Of a DNA stretch of 64,000 bases, positions 23,897-36,852 are shown piece after piece (position 1 is the first letter of the stretch; the number at the start of each line of letters is the position of its first letter). The notes under the pieces were generated by a model. The model saw only the letters and a list, made by a program, of their open reading frames with translations. It had not been told where the DNA came from and searched no databases. The position numbers and the translations under genes are program-made. Where the stretch lies: NCBI GenBank assembly GCA_038501195.1, contig JBBPUQ010000008.1:186001-250000 (forward strand). The letters are read 5' to 3'. The DNA comes from Nemania diffusa. Lineage: Eukaryota; Ascomycota; Sordariomycetes; Xylariales; Xylariaceae.

Positions 23897-23978
23897 TTGC
23901 AAGTATGCGATTAGTTGTAGTCTGCACGTATTTAGTCCGTCAGGCAAGGTTGACTCGTCGTCCTTCGGCCCAACCAGT

Positions 23979-26257
23979 CTACAACCCAAACGCATTCATA
24001 CTTGGCGGCATGAGCTCTGCCCAGTTGATGTCGCTCATGAAATCACCCAGAAGGCCTTCATCTAGTGCGATCGGGTCAATAGTGCCAACAGATGAGGAAT
24101 AATCAAAGCCGGCGTCTGCAGTGGTTGTAGGTGCCGTTACCGTTGTTGCTTGCTGAGGCGGGGGTTTCATACGAGAGTTTAAAGCCTCATCAAGCGTTTT
24201 CAAAAGAAACATGTATTGGCTCTTGGTAGTTGTCGAGGTAGCGTCACCCAATTCAACGACGGCCTCTACGTTGGAGGCGAGCACACTGAGCTGGCGATAC
24301 AGTTCTGCCCACGGCATTGCAGATACTAGTTGCCCCAGATCAGCGCTATTTTTAAGCGCCGTGGCGAGCACTGTAGCACTCGGTAGCCCGTAGAAAATTA
24401 GCTAGATCCATTGTGAGCTCGACAAACTAGGATTCGATAATGAGATCGATTTACTTACACTCCAAACGTAGTCCGCATAAGCTCCAGAATTTCTCGAGAA
24501 ATGTTGTACTGAGCTTACAGTTGCGTTGAAAAGTGAAGCAGCAGTATTTATTAAGGCAGAGTCGTCGTGGCCTGTAAGCGAATGAATGAGTTTTTCGATA
24601 TTAAAGAGGAGATCAAGGTACTCCAAGTAGACAACAAGAAGCATAAAACATATATTGGAAGATGGATTTGCGTCCCAGCAGTTTGAGTCGTAGTGCAAGT
24701 AGCTGGGCAATGCGTTCCATGCGCCATGTACTCGGTCTATGATATTTCTATAGCTCGGTTAGACATTGAAACCCTTGTGCCCAGGGAATAACTTGCCGGA
24801 GACAGGCCTTATCATCCGGGGCTCCAGAGCTCAGTTCAATGTATAAGAGCTCTTCTCTAAAAGTAGAAAATATATATCGAGCCCTTACCCAAACTACAGG
24901 GTGTAATTGAGGTTCCACGCTCCAACCATCTCCGTTGAGCAAATCTACAGATGTCTGCAACGTCCTAGGAGATGCCAATAGGTCTTCAGTCTTTAGGTGA
25001 AGAGGCAGCCTCCTGTTACAGTAGTGCAGAGGTAGTCGGGGAGGCTTAGCGAACGTAGCCGACAGGTCCTTGTCCACCCTAAAAGCAGATGCAAAGAATT
25101 GAGACCGTATTTCGTTGAGAAAGACGGGTACATTAGCATCATCTCCCGATTGGCGATGAAAGTTCAAGAAAAGAAGATCGTTGAAATATTGTCCAGAAAT
25201 ACGCCACGTATGATGATCTAACAGGTCAGTATAATAATGCCTCGATAATGACTAGATAATCTACTCACTCAAATTTCCCCGAAGATTCATGGTGAGGGTC
25301 AAATTCTCGCTTCGCAGCCAAATCATGATATCGTTTAACTCGAAGTTCTTGCTACACAGATTAATAAGTTCGTCACTAATCGACAATATCGTAGATGCGA
25401 ATAGATGTCGCTCGGGTTTACTTAGAGGATGAGTTGAAAAGAGCGTATCATTCGCTGGAAGCTTGAATGCGGCTAAGCCTGCGACGGTGAGGAGCACCCC
25501 GACGATCTCTAGCCTAAGGTTGGACAGAGTGAACTGTTTAGGAAAGTCCACCGCTTCAACAGAAGATAGAATTTTCAATGGTTTGGACGAAGCCGATAAG
25601 ATTTTAGACGCCAGGTTACTAGCTTCGACAGATACTGTAATTGAGGCGGCCTTCAGTGATGCCAGCGCCTCATCGAGGAAGCTTAGAGGAACGAGGCACA
25701 TCTGGCTTACTTGGTACCAGCGGTGGACCAGAGCTGAGATGAAATCCAAATCTGGTAGACGTGAGAGGACCCCTGCCAATTGTATTTCATCAATAGACCC
25801 AGTGGCATTGCCCGTAGGAAGAGCCGGTGATAACTGATCCGGAGCCTGAACCTCAAAACTATTATTAGGAGGAGGGGTTGACGTGATGGAGAGAGAGTTG
25901 GGTGGGACGATGGTGCTGACAGCCCCAGTCGGCTGAGCGCTTTCATCAGCTTCGCTCCGAGCGCGAGTGCTATCGACGCTCCGGCTCACTCCTACCGGAT
26001 TGCGAGTGAGTGGTGCGGGGTGGTAAAAACACTTGTGGGCGATGCCGCGGGATTGACATCGTCCGCAAGTGGGAACACGATGGTCACACCGAGTCTTGAT
26101 CTTGCGGCACGGCTCGCATGACCGCGGCTTTCCGCTGCGGCGGTTCGCCGTTCTATTACCAAGTGAGGCCAATATTTAGTAACTAAGGGGAAATGGTTAC
26201 TCACATAACGTTGTACGGCTCGCCGGGAGGCTGAACACCCTTAGCAGCATCACCCAT
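23979..26257 (-). CDS. Zn2Cys6 transcription factor with fungal-specific TF domain
   Basis: Likely pathway-specific regulator. Exons are 26257-26205, 26152-25269, 25217-24797, 24747-24459 and 24401-23979, giving 689 residues with consistent phases. The binuclear cluster has Cys30, 33, 40, 47, 50 and 59 in CEPCRKIKTRCDHRVPTCGRC. The middle homology region is recognisable from FLNFHRQSGDDANVPVFL, followed by SAFRVDKDLSATFAKPPRLP and, after splicing, HGAWNALPSYLHY and YGLPSATVLATAL. The C-terminus (LLGDFMSDINWAELM) is acidic and aromatic, like an activation tail. The third intron (24796-24748) needs a GC donor (CG|GCAAGT) to keep frame. It is convergent with the PQ-loop gene. Control of the adjacent metabolic genes is inferred from position only. 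Confidence 0.87.
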
Positions 26258-28856
26258 TGTAGTTTAGATAGCGTCCAAAGTTTTCATAAATCCCGGCCCG
26301 GTCACTACAGTAACTACTATGTACATATTGCGCGGTGTATAAAAATGGGGTGTGCGGCGTAGATCATCTCGCTATCCAACTATCACCTTAAACCTAATAT
26401 AGTAGTTTCCCGCGAATATATATCTGTCCTAATTACCGAAACAGGTTTAAGGCGTTATTTAGATATGGATTTGTGATGCCTGTCGATAAATCCAGCCCGT
26501 TTGAAGTATGATGTGGGCTATGCGGCGCGAGTATTACAGTACGGCAACCCATAAGGGTTAAAATACATAGATCTTGCTTGTGTCAGAATCACACATGCGT
26601 GGCGCCACCGGTATATATTCATCTGTGGCAGGGTGTGGCTGGAGCAGTGGCTTGGTTAACTGATCATCGGGTTAGAGAGAATGGCATGCCCTAAGGAACA
26701 CCGGGTAGGAGAGATGGCATAGAACAATAATTATCGTCTATAATTAGTGAAATTTATAGCCTATATTCATCGCACATATAATATGTAAGTCATGCCGCTC
26801 AAGAACCTCGAAGACATGTTCCTGAATAGGGGCAGCTTTGCCACCCACTAGCCACAGCTGCAAACGCTATGGCGCACCGGTAGATCGACTCCAAGGAGAT
26901 AAAGTCCCGCCGCTAACGAAAATACTGGTATGACCCCATACCGGGAGGGGACGGGAGGGGGTACAGAGTACTGATTACATAATGCCTCGACCTGTGTCTT
27001 GTGCTTACTCACTTACATCCTTATGCACACCACCATCTCTCACCTCAGGAAGACATCTAGACATATCCCATTTGTGTAATCTACATCAGCTTAGACTATC
27101 CATATAAAGCATGAGAGTGATTTACGAGAGCTGCACCACAGCCTTCTCTAAACATAGCTAGAGCATTTGAAATCGTGGCGTCAGTTAGTCGATAACACTG
27201 TGCAACCAAGCTGCATATCAGACCACACCTCAATCGGAAGCTTGTAAGTTGTAGGCAATATCGCCTGCTCCAGCCTGCCGCAATATATGTATGTGGCTTG
27301 CTGGGGTCGGAGACAAGAGAGTAACATTGGAGGACGCCTGGTGAATTACCCGCCCGCCAATACTGATCACTACTTGGAAACTATTGAAAAGAAATTCCCG
27401 CAATGAATATGAGCGGGTTTGATATGGCCTCCCGCCCAGAGAACTGGTACCTAGGCTTGGTTCCAATAGTTGAGATAGTTGGGAGGGGAAAGGCTTGCGG
27501 CTTCACGTACTCCCCCCACCGCTCATCACTCTCCTCAAATCGGACTCGAACAGGTCGTTACAACTCTCTACCCCTCATCTCATCATCCCAGCCATTTTGA
27601 GGTGTTATAATCATCAGCTATGCAGTAGGACCATATTTTTCGGGGGCGATGAAGAGGTGATCTGCCAAGTCACGTTCTATTGGGCCATCTCCCGATACAG
27701 CAGGCCATTGTCAACATACTAGCGAGTCTTTTTTTAAGTTTTTGCACCTAATCTGCAGCGTAGTTATCTGTCCCGCTGGTGGCTATAGTATGGCTACTGA
27801 AGATACTGACGTCGTATGCTACTTGTAGTATTGTTCTATTTTCATCATCAGCCCCCAGTAAATTGCCTCCGCCACAAAGCCTACCATAGTAATATAACTA
27901 GACTTGAGCTGCTCTCGGGAAAGTTGAGACTGTTCCTAAAGGTCTTGCAATAATTCAACTACAGGTGAATCCCTCTCAAGTTCTTTGGCTACCAGTTCTG
28001 TCACTTTCTTTCTCGGACGCTCATTTGCGTTCTTACGCACTTCTTACATTTCTTAACTTTCCCTTCTTAACATACTAGATAAACTCCGACATATCCGCCA
28101 ACCCTCCCTACTTGGCGTAATTTATCAGTCGTAATGCAGGGCACATACGAAGTTCAACGCATTGTCTCAATTCTTCTTGCCTCGCCGGAGCCGCTACATC
28201 CAGGTTAGCACCATGGGTTCCGATTGCCATCATTGGACCAGTCACCTCTCCCCGATGAGTCTAGCAGGTTGGGAAGGGTACAATCTCGCGAACACACGGT
28301 CCCTTCGGCTACTCCAACCTAGGTCGCTGTCGCTTGGAAGTAGGCAACTAAACTCACCGTATATCTAGCCATGCCCTTCTGTTGCCTTTTTCCACTTCAT
28401 TGCCTGCACACAACCTGGCACTCACTGATTGGACCCTTTCCGCAGTGAGGTTAACAGGCCAGCGATCGGCATGAATACGCACCCGACACCCCTGTCTTTC
28501 TTGGAGCCGCATGCCCTTCAACCAAGCCCTTTGACCAAGCCCTTCTGGTACACTCCGCCGTTTGTGTGAGCCAAAGATGACCCGAGGGCGACGAACACAT
28601 AGCAGATATGATGCCTGATTAGAAATCATGACGAGGTGAGGGGGGGATGGTATAGGGAAGGCACAGCAGGGAATCAAGTGCGAGTAGGTTACACGCTGGT
28701 GCAGCTATCTTCGCGTCCCCGCGTTCAACTGAGCCGTATATATCAAAATCGACCTGAGGCCGCTCACTTCGAACGAAACTCGGAACCCTATTTTATCGTT
28801 CACTCTAACACGCGAATCCTGGCCCGATATTCATGTGCCTATCCCAATCCTAAGCA
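26258..28856. other. Intergenic, 2.6 kb, no supported gene
   Basis: Promoter of the Zn2Cys6 gene on the left and a long probable 5' region of the C2H2 gene on the right. Reading frames at 27230-27466, 27495-27722 and 28354-28677 are short, mostly overlapping on opposite strands, and show no domain. The stretch from 27900 to 28150 is pyrimidine-rich, as in fungal leaders. Confidence 0.5.
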
Positions 28857-30641
28857 ATGGATCCGAACATATTCGAAATGGCAGTTCCACAGCAAAACCA
28901 GTTCCATTGCGGACTCGCAACTATTAGCCCAATGAGTAATTACAGTTTACAAGATCCGGGGAAACCATGTCCTGCATACCTTGTAGGGGACCAACAAGAT
29001 CCAGGCGTGCGGTCCCAGGGGCCCCCACCATCAGGGATGCGCCCCCTTTTCAACGGTATGGCGGCAAGGCCTACTCCAGGCACAAGTTGTCTGTAAGTTA
29101 AAATGATTCTTGCTCTTTTGTACTTTTCTGACTGATTTTGAAGGTTTCTCTCTGAGGTCCTGGATGACTGCGCAAAGGCTCGGTTCTACGCAAGAGCGCT
29201 CGAGTTCTATCTGCTTACCAACGAGCACCAAAACACCACCTTGCAATGTCTATCGGCCACTTGCGTAAGAACCTTCACAGACCCGAGAGAGATGTTGAAG
29301 CACCTCAAGAATTGCAAGTTCTTAGAGAAAGGACAGTTCTTTTGCCCTGCATGTCATCAGTACGAATCCTTCCGAGTCCGGTCAGGCAAGCGATGCTCGT
29401 GGGATAAAGAAGACTTCAGCCAGAGAGTCCGGCAAAAATCCAAGGATTTTTTCCAGGGGTTTACAGGCAGTCGCTCTTCAAGCCATGCTTACTGCGCTAA
29501 ATGCTCATGCTCACTTTCGAAGAGTCAACCCCATCCGGCACCGACCTATCCACGTCCAGAGCTAGATAGCGTCAACATTGCTATCTCAGAGCTAATTGTC
29601 GAGACTCCAGAGATGGAAGGAGATACTAAGCAAAATCATAATACAGATTTGAGGTCTGAAAATAGTCTATCCCCGCCCTATCCTCCACCTGGGTATGCAA
29701 GCGTCAATCTCGGATCTGATATATCCGATATGTCTCCGAACACAATGAGCCCTGATAAAGTCTCCACGGCTAGTAGCATTTCGAGCTTATCACCATCTGC
29801 CTATGAAGAACAACCCACTCGCCGCAAAAGCTCTACGAGTATCCTCAGCAGAGCTAATCGCCGCTCGGCAGGATTATGGAGTGGTAGTGACAATGGCAAT
29901 TATACAGAGGATCAACGTCTACCTAGCCTGTATAGTAGGGTCTCCGCTAGCCAAGGCGTCGGCTCCTTTGTTCCTATTTCGCCTCCCTTGCCTCATGAAA
30001 CACTCATCGAAATGCCAACTCCGCCGCTCATGCTTGAGGAACCTTCATGTTTTCGAAATGTGCCAAAGCTGCAGCTAGAGACACCTAACGACGCCACAAA
30101 TCCAGCTGGATCTATGATACATTTCCAGCCACTGTATCATAACCATTTGATGGAGTATACACCCGACATTCCAATCCAGGGTATATCCAGCCTGCCCATG
30201 GAGATATCATACCAGACTTTAAGCGACTTATCCAAATTCTTTACCGGTACACCAAACGATGAGCCTATCGCCTCAGAGCCGAGCTCATCAGTTGATACGT
30301 CGCCACCCGTCTCGGCCGTCCCAGCATCAGCTTCTCAGACCTTGCATGGCTCTCGCTTCCTAGAGCAGAAACTAAAATGCACCGAGTGTAGGAAGACGTT
30401 TAGAAAACTGTCATACCTAAAGAAACATAAATCAACGCATGACCCAGACAGGAAAAGGATCACGTGTAATACCTGCAAGACCGAGTTTACCCGCCAAGAC
30501 AATCTAACGGTTCACTTGAGAAAAATACACGATTCTAACCACAAACCCCTTAGACGGCGTCGTAATAAGCCAGCTGACTCTTTATCGGAATCGCGGTTGA
30601 AGAGGAAGGTGTCACCCAATAGGCATCATAGAGAGCTATAG
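28857..30641 (+). CDS. C2H2 zinc-finger protein, probable transcription factor
   Basis: Two exons, 28857-29092 and 29144-30641 (phase 2), give 577 residues. Two classical fingers lie near the C-terminus: Cys491/494-His507/511 and Cys520/523-His536/541. They are followed by a basic tail (KPLRRRRNKP and RLKRKVSPNRHH) that would serve as a nuclear localisation signal. A Cys/His-rich segment at about 114-155 (CLSATCVRTF, HLKNC, CPACH) may be a degenerate extra finger. The long middle part is Ser/Pro-rich and low complexity. The exon 1 / exon 2 join (SC-L-FLSEVLDDCAKARFYARALE) reads well. Target genes are unknown. It is separated from the metabolic group by 2.6 kb and is followed by an unusually long gene-free stretch. 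Confidence 0.85.
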
Positions 30642-33600
30642 AGAGCGCTGGATCTCCTTTTTTTTTCATTTTGTTATATTTTATGCTATAATCCTTTATT
30701 TCATTTGACTATCCCTCTCCTCAATTCTTGAGATGGCTGCTTAGAGGAGCTTGGTCCTCGCCACCTCCTTATGACAATGTATGATAATGACACTACAATG
30801 ATGAAGATGATATCAATGGTTATGGTCTCCTATATACTACTTATTTATTTATTGTATTGGCGTCTTACGTTTTCTCACGCCGACTCCTACGCAGATGAAG
30901 AGATAGTTACTATATATTAACAACTTCAACGCGTTATTCAAGTCTACAATTGAGAGCCGAGCACATTGAATATCATGTCCTTTCATCCTGAAAACTCTTC
31001 TTGAATAGTGGGATTTCATGTGAGCGTAAATATTCACACGACACACGATCAAGCACAAAATTGCTAGATCTTAACATCTCGCCACTAAGTAACTGACATC
31101 GCTAATGTTAACAGGTAGTAATCAAAATCGTATGTTTTCATGCTGCTTCAGATTTCCCTACTTTTTACTCACAACTAGTTATCATTGTTCACACGTTTCT
31201 GAACCTCACTACGAATACTGATCAGCTACTACGCATATGTCTCTGGGCATACCGCTTCACGTTGATGGGATCGTCATGTCTACCGTACTGTGTAGGCTCG
31301 GCTGTTACACAGCACTAAAATCACCGCTGATCAAGGTTTCTACCGCTTTGCATATGTAGGGCTTCTAAATACCTTTAACCTGTAATAACCTCTTGATACC
31401 TGGCATTTCATTCATCTAAGAGGGTGCTACTATGTGCTCATGTATTTTGTTGTATCCCAGTGTATCCCAGATCTGCCCTTTACCGACGAAACCAGTCCTT
31501 GTTACAACTTGAACGATGCATCAAGATGTATTCACTGCTCCTGCTGTCCCGGACACTGTCAGTTCTGTATAACCTTAAGAAGGGCTTATACTAGATATCT
31601 CGACGCCTTCGAGCGCCTTCATATTTATCAGGGAGCGAAGGGCCAGCTAATGGGCCCTTAGGCTAGGCAGCGATGTGAGAGACGCACAATCTAGTTCCTC
31701 TAAACAAATACCTTTCTTGTCCCTTACGTCGTAAGCATTGACGAATTACCATGATAATAAGCCTAACGTATCGAGGTTGAGTATAACAGATGGGTATAAA
31801 GCTATGAGTTATCTTCGTCCTTGATTGTTTCTGTTTTGTTCCCCAGAAGCAACATATACTATCAAACACCGTCATTGGTGATATTCTCTATCCAGAGGTA
31901 CCTACTCAAGCACTGCTACTTTAAACGATATCGTCACACACAACCCCTAGTCTCTCGACATATACACATTTAAACCAAAATATCTTTATTATATAATGGA
32001 TCACTCATAGTACGTGGCATAGATTCCTTATATGTGAATTGACTAAGGGGCTCTTGTCCTACCTTACGCTAGCATATCTTACATACATACACTGCATATA
32101 TTGTACATACTTTACATACACTACATGACACACCTTACACAGCCGCCAAAGCGCCCAACTAACCCAACATAACTCTAGCGTTTCCTCCCAGAAGTCGAAC
32201 CGCAAGACATCAAAGTCTTCAAGGTCCTCAACCCACCCAAGTCCATTGACTAGCTACTTGTCCTCGGGGCAGAATCACGAAAAGGTCGCCGTTGGGCAGG
32301 CCACCACCCGCCAGACGGGCCAGCAGATTGTGTCCAGTTGGACCGACCAGTGGAATACGGCGTCGTCGGGAGGCCGTTAAGTATGCCTCGAGTCGTGGCT
32401 CGCGAGATCCGCCCTTCACTCCTTATCGGACTATCTATCCCCCTATCTCGCGATGGCAGCGTGGTAGGGGGTAGGTGGTAGGTGGTATAGCTAGCTTTGC
32501 GATCTTCTCTAGAGGGGAGCGGCTGTCTCGATTAAGGAAACGGGTAGAGTTGCGAATGACGTAACGTACGGGCGACACGGCATTTCCTCTTGTCTTATTT
32601 ACCTACTACTTGACTTGTATGTGCGGTGCGCGGTGCTGTGCTTGGGGGGCACGGGGCACGCGCACGAGCGCGAAGCGAGAGATATGCGGGCGACGGGTAG
32701 CAACCGCGGAATATGCGCGATGGCATGGATGGAGGGATGGATTGATGGATTAATGGGACGAGATGCCGTGGATTAATGCGATGGTATTAATGCGTGGAAA
32801 GAGCAAGGTTAGCTGAGCTTAGCTTCGGAGCGGCTCGTTTAGCAGGCCTCACAGAGCAGAGTAGGAAGTGTAGGGTAGCATTTCAATCACTCGATCAGCC
32901 ATTCCATTCGTCGCCGCCGTCGGTGCGCTCTCGTGGCCGCTCGGCCGGAGTTTGCCGTCGCTGTTTCTCTCGGTGTTAATACCCTCTTGGCTACCTTACA
33001 TACCTTTAACCTACCTTACCTAGCCGACCCGGGGGGCCCTGGGCGTGTTGCGTCTCGGGTTATTTTTTCCCTTGTGGTGGTTTGTCTTGGTTTTTTTTCC
33101 CTGTCCTCCTTGTGACGAGGAGTTCACGTACTTACTGGCGGGCTGGAGATCCCGAGATAGCGAGCTTCAACTCCAAAGAACTAGGGCCCCGCGCTGCTGG
33201 GCTGCGTCGGCGTGCGTGGACATGTGACGTGACAGCGCAGAATACCTACCTGCCTACATCCGCTATGCGTCCACTACATTGCACTACGTACGTACATACA
33301 TACATATTTCACCTCGGAAGCGAAGCGGGAAGGCGGCCGGGGCGGCGCTTGGGGAACCACTACATGGGGTCACGCTGCGCGAAGTGTTTCTCATGAATGA
33401 GTTACCTACCTAGGACGAGTTGGGGTTGGGGTGGGTATCTACTATGTACGTGTAAGAAAGACCTCGAGGTGCTGGAGATAGATATCTGCATACATTACAT
33501 GGAAGTAAATATGGAGATAAGTAAGAAAAAGCAATCGATCTTTCGTGTCACCTACACTAGATACATGCTATCTAGATGCATCCGAGCTGAGATCGAACGA

Positions 33601-33738
33601 GGTCTGGCTAGTGCTGGGTTTCGTTTTGGTGCAGCGCACAGCAGAATGTAGCGATCATACGGTTTCGAGGGCTGAATGCCGTGAGGACGTGACGGATTCG
33701 GTCGAAATGGTGGGGTAGAGGCCTTGGCATCGATGCAT

Positions 33739-33799
33739 CTCGTCTCGTCTCGTCTCGTCTCGAGCACGCGGAGGTAGTGCGGGTGTGTGTGTGTGTGTG
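33739..33799. repeat. Microsatellites (CTCGT)n and (GT)n
   Basis: About five CTCGT units at 33739-33763, followed after a short gap by a GT run at about 33783-33799. Simple repeats, no coding role. Confidence 0.85.
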
Positions 33800-34904
33800 A
33801 TGTGCTCTGCTCCGTTTCTCCAAGGTTTTGTTTCTCCAAGGTCCAAAATAGATAGACGGACAGGCATTGGTCTGCTGGCCACCGACCTACCTACCTCTAC
33901 CCTACCAACCTACCTTACTTACATACGCTCGTCAAACATTTCTTCACGAATGCTGCTTCTCGCTCGTACGTCTATCTGTCTATCTTGTAGGGTTGGTTGG
34001 TTGGTTGACCGGTTGGCTCGTGATGTCTACCGGCCTGTGCGACATAGCTACCGACTTACATACCTGGACTTTTGAGAGAGAGAGGAGACAAAGACCTGCA
34101 GAAGGATTGATTGACTGGCTAGGTTTTGACACGGGTGCAGACATGGACGTGAACCTCATGTCGTCGTCACCTGTGCTTCTCTGGTGCATGGTCTTTTTGG
34201 GGTAAAAGCGCCAATCTAGGTAGGTATTGCCGTTGAAATGCTATTAAGGCCGTTTTGTTTCCTAGGAGAGTCGTCGCATACCTACATGATACACGCCAAA
34301 TCGGTAATGAGAGTGCTGGTGATGGCCAGATCGTGTTTCCTACATACGAATAGGCGCTGCTGCGGTGAAGTCAGGTAGGTATACCGTGGCGCCCCTGAAA
34401 CATCATGAACTACAGTTGATCTACTCTCACCTCCTTTTTCTCTCCATTCCCTTTTCAATTTGCCATATATGTAAAATGCCGAGGACCTTGGCTAATTGGC
34501 AATTATCGCAAAAGAGAAGAGCGAGAAGAGCCCAGCGCAGGCTGAGCTTTTAGTTCGGGTCGAGATAGATAGGTTTTCCAAATACCTACCTACGTAGCTC
34601 TGGTGTGCAACCCCCCCTTCTCAGTAGCGTAACAAGAGGGTCCCGTTACTTGAACCAGGTCATTGGGATAAATTACCAGATCGCATTTCTTCCCGGTAGA
34701 TCATCATGTTAAGAGCGCGCGACCATACCACATCAGAAAGGGGTGTTTGAGAAAGAGGGGCCGCGCCTAAGACCTGGCTCGACCGGTGATAGTGTGCGTC
34801 ACATATTGGGTGATCCTGGTGCATGCTGGCAGTTGTATGCACTGGTGACTGCAGTGCATGTAAGTAAGAGTACGTTACTTGATGCCCGTATGCTCCAACT
34901 GCGG

Positions 34905-34925
34905 ACTCTCTCTCTCTCTCTCTCT
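34905..34925. repeat. Microsatellite (CT)n
   Basis: An uninterrupted CT dinucleotide run of about ten units in the gene-poor interval. Confidence 0.85.
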
Positions 34926-36811
34926 ACTAGGTAGATAGGTAATTCACACAACGCCATTATTCATTTCAATGAACTGGCGTGCAGAGAACACAATATTTGC
35001 CGAAGACAGCCTGCAGAGAATCTGCACAAGAGGGCGGAGTACAGTAGTTTTCGTCCACCGGCTGGGGACCTGGCTTGAGTGGCGTACGTACTTCTATGTA
35101 CGCTCGAGAGGATGTGGAAAGAAACCGTGGTCATCGGGCCAATAAGGAAATTGTCTGGAGCCGGAGATGCCACTATAAACTAGCCCTGTACGAGAATGGA
35201 TGTAGGAGGTTTCCCCGAGTTGAAGAGAAGTGGGCTTTGCAGAGTTGTGGATTGGGTTGGGCTTCAGGTGCGGGAAAGGAAGGTAAGGTATTTGGAATAT
35301 ATATTTGTACGAAGATGTTGTGTTTCCGGTCGTGGACAGCAGAAGAGCCCCATCGTGTGTCGCACTCGTCCTCCGTTGATTGGTTACCGACACGGCATAT
35401 TGAATCTCTATACAACCTTCTAACTATAAGTGCACTACCTACGTAGAGCTAAACTTGCACGGGCCACATCATCTCTGAGTTGTTAAGATTGGCCTGTTGA
35501 TATCACACAGACAAGTACCTATACAGCAGATTATTATCTGTGCAAACAAGCGTGCGCTGATAGGTTGGCAGCGAATAGGTAGCAAGCACAGACTGTTGGT
35601 TGTTGGTTGTTGGTTATCTTGTTGACGCCTAGCCGCCGCCACCAACGACTCGCTCTCTCTGCGCCTCTCTGTTTCCCTTGCCTATTCGTCTCTTTTTACA
35701 TGCTACTAGATGTGTAATCCATCACTGATGTTGTTGTTGTTGGTGATGATGAACCTACGCACTACGTAACTAAACTCGGGATCGTGCTCACGAGAGCAGA
35801 GGATTTTCCAAGCTAGGTCGCCTGAGCACTGCCAACCCTTGTCTGGCGGTGAAGATGCCCCCGCCCCGTTGGGAAACGCTTGCCAAGTTGCATACGGCTC
35901 TCGGATAGGCCAAGGTCGAGCAGGGTGGTATGACGCTATAGTACAGTACCTACCTATGGTACGTACAGGACTAGCGGTAGTATGTACGATATATGTCGGT
36001 CATCTTAGGTTCATTCATCTGTGCTGTAGATGTCTGGCTGGCTGCATGAGCGAGACGCGCGGGAAATCGGAAACAGATCATGAAGAAAAAAAAGTAGACG
36101 TGACAATGTGCTGAATAAGTGCTACTGCTGGTCACCCTTGTCCGTGCCCTGTGGTTTTAGGTATTTGGACACCGTTCTACATATAGTACTGTCTACAGAG
36201 TAGAATACATGTCTCTATCTATCTACGTAGATCGCTTCCGTCCTTTTGGTGGTTCATCATTTGGAACTCTGTATTTGTCGTCCAATTCATTTACCTATGT
36301 AGGTAGGTATTCTGAACTATTCGTTCACTGCCGATGGATCGCTTCCCGTATTTGCACCGCCTGCAAGCAGCCAAGCCCACAAAATGCATAACTGGCGAGA
36401 CAAATTGCCGAGACCCCAGCATTTGCAAGAGCCCATTGTGGACCCTGAGGATTCGCCCAGTGCCGGGTCTGATGTCAGACAAAAACCTCACTGCAGACGC
36501 TCTGCAGACGCTCTGCATCTGCATTGGGGGAATACTTGGCACAGATTTCGTTGGGCTCCAGTTCGCGGATCATCCTGTCCATAAGCCTCCCCAAAAGATG
36601 ACGGGGCTAGGCTCCGGAAGATTGAGCGCTTCGAAGATTATGTAGCGTACGTAGCAGTGTCTGATAGCCTCCCAGTGCGCGCGCTATGCTGGCTATTATA
36701 TTTGTAAATAAAGGGTGATTGGTGATCCGGGTATCACGTAGCTAGTCGCACAACATGAATGATTGATGTGTAATGCTAGTCTAGATAAGTGGCTAACTCT
36801 GCGTAGGTATC

Positions 36812-36852
36812 TATCTGTCTGTCTGTCTGTCTGGATGGATGGATGGATGGAT
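36812..36852. repeat. Adjacent microsatellites (CTGT)n and (GGAT)n
   Basis: A run of CTGT units passes directly into a run of GGAT units. Simple repeats. Confidence 0.85.

Noticed and set aside
31434..31661. Small frame with a Cys-rich run
   Set aside because: It is short, with no signal peptide, no domain and no splicing context. Isolated frames of this size are expected by chance in 9 kb.
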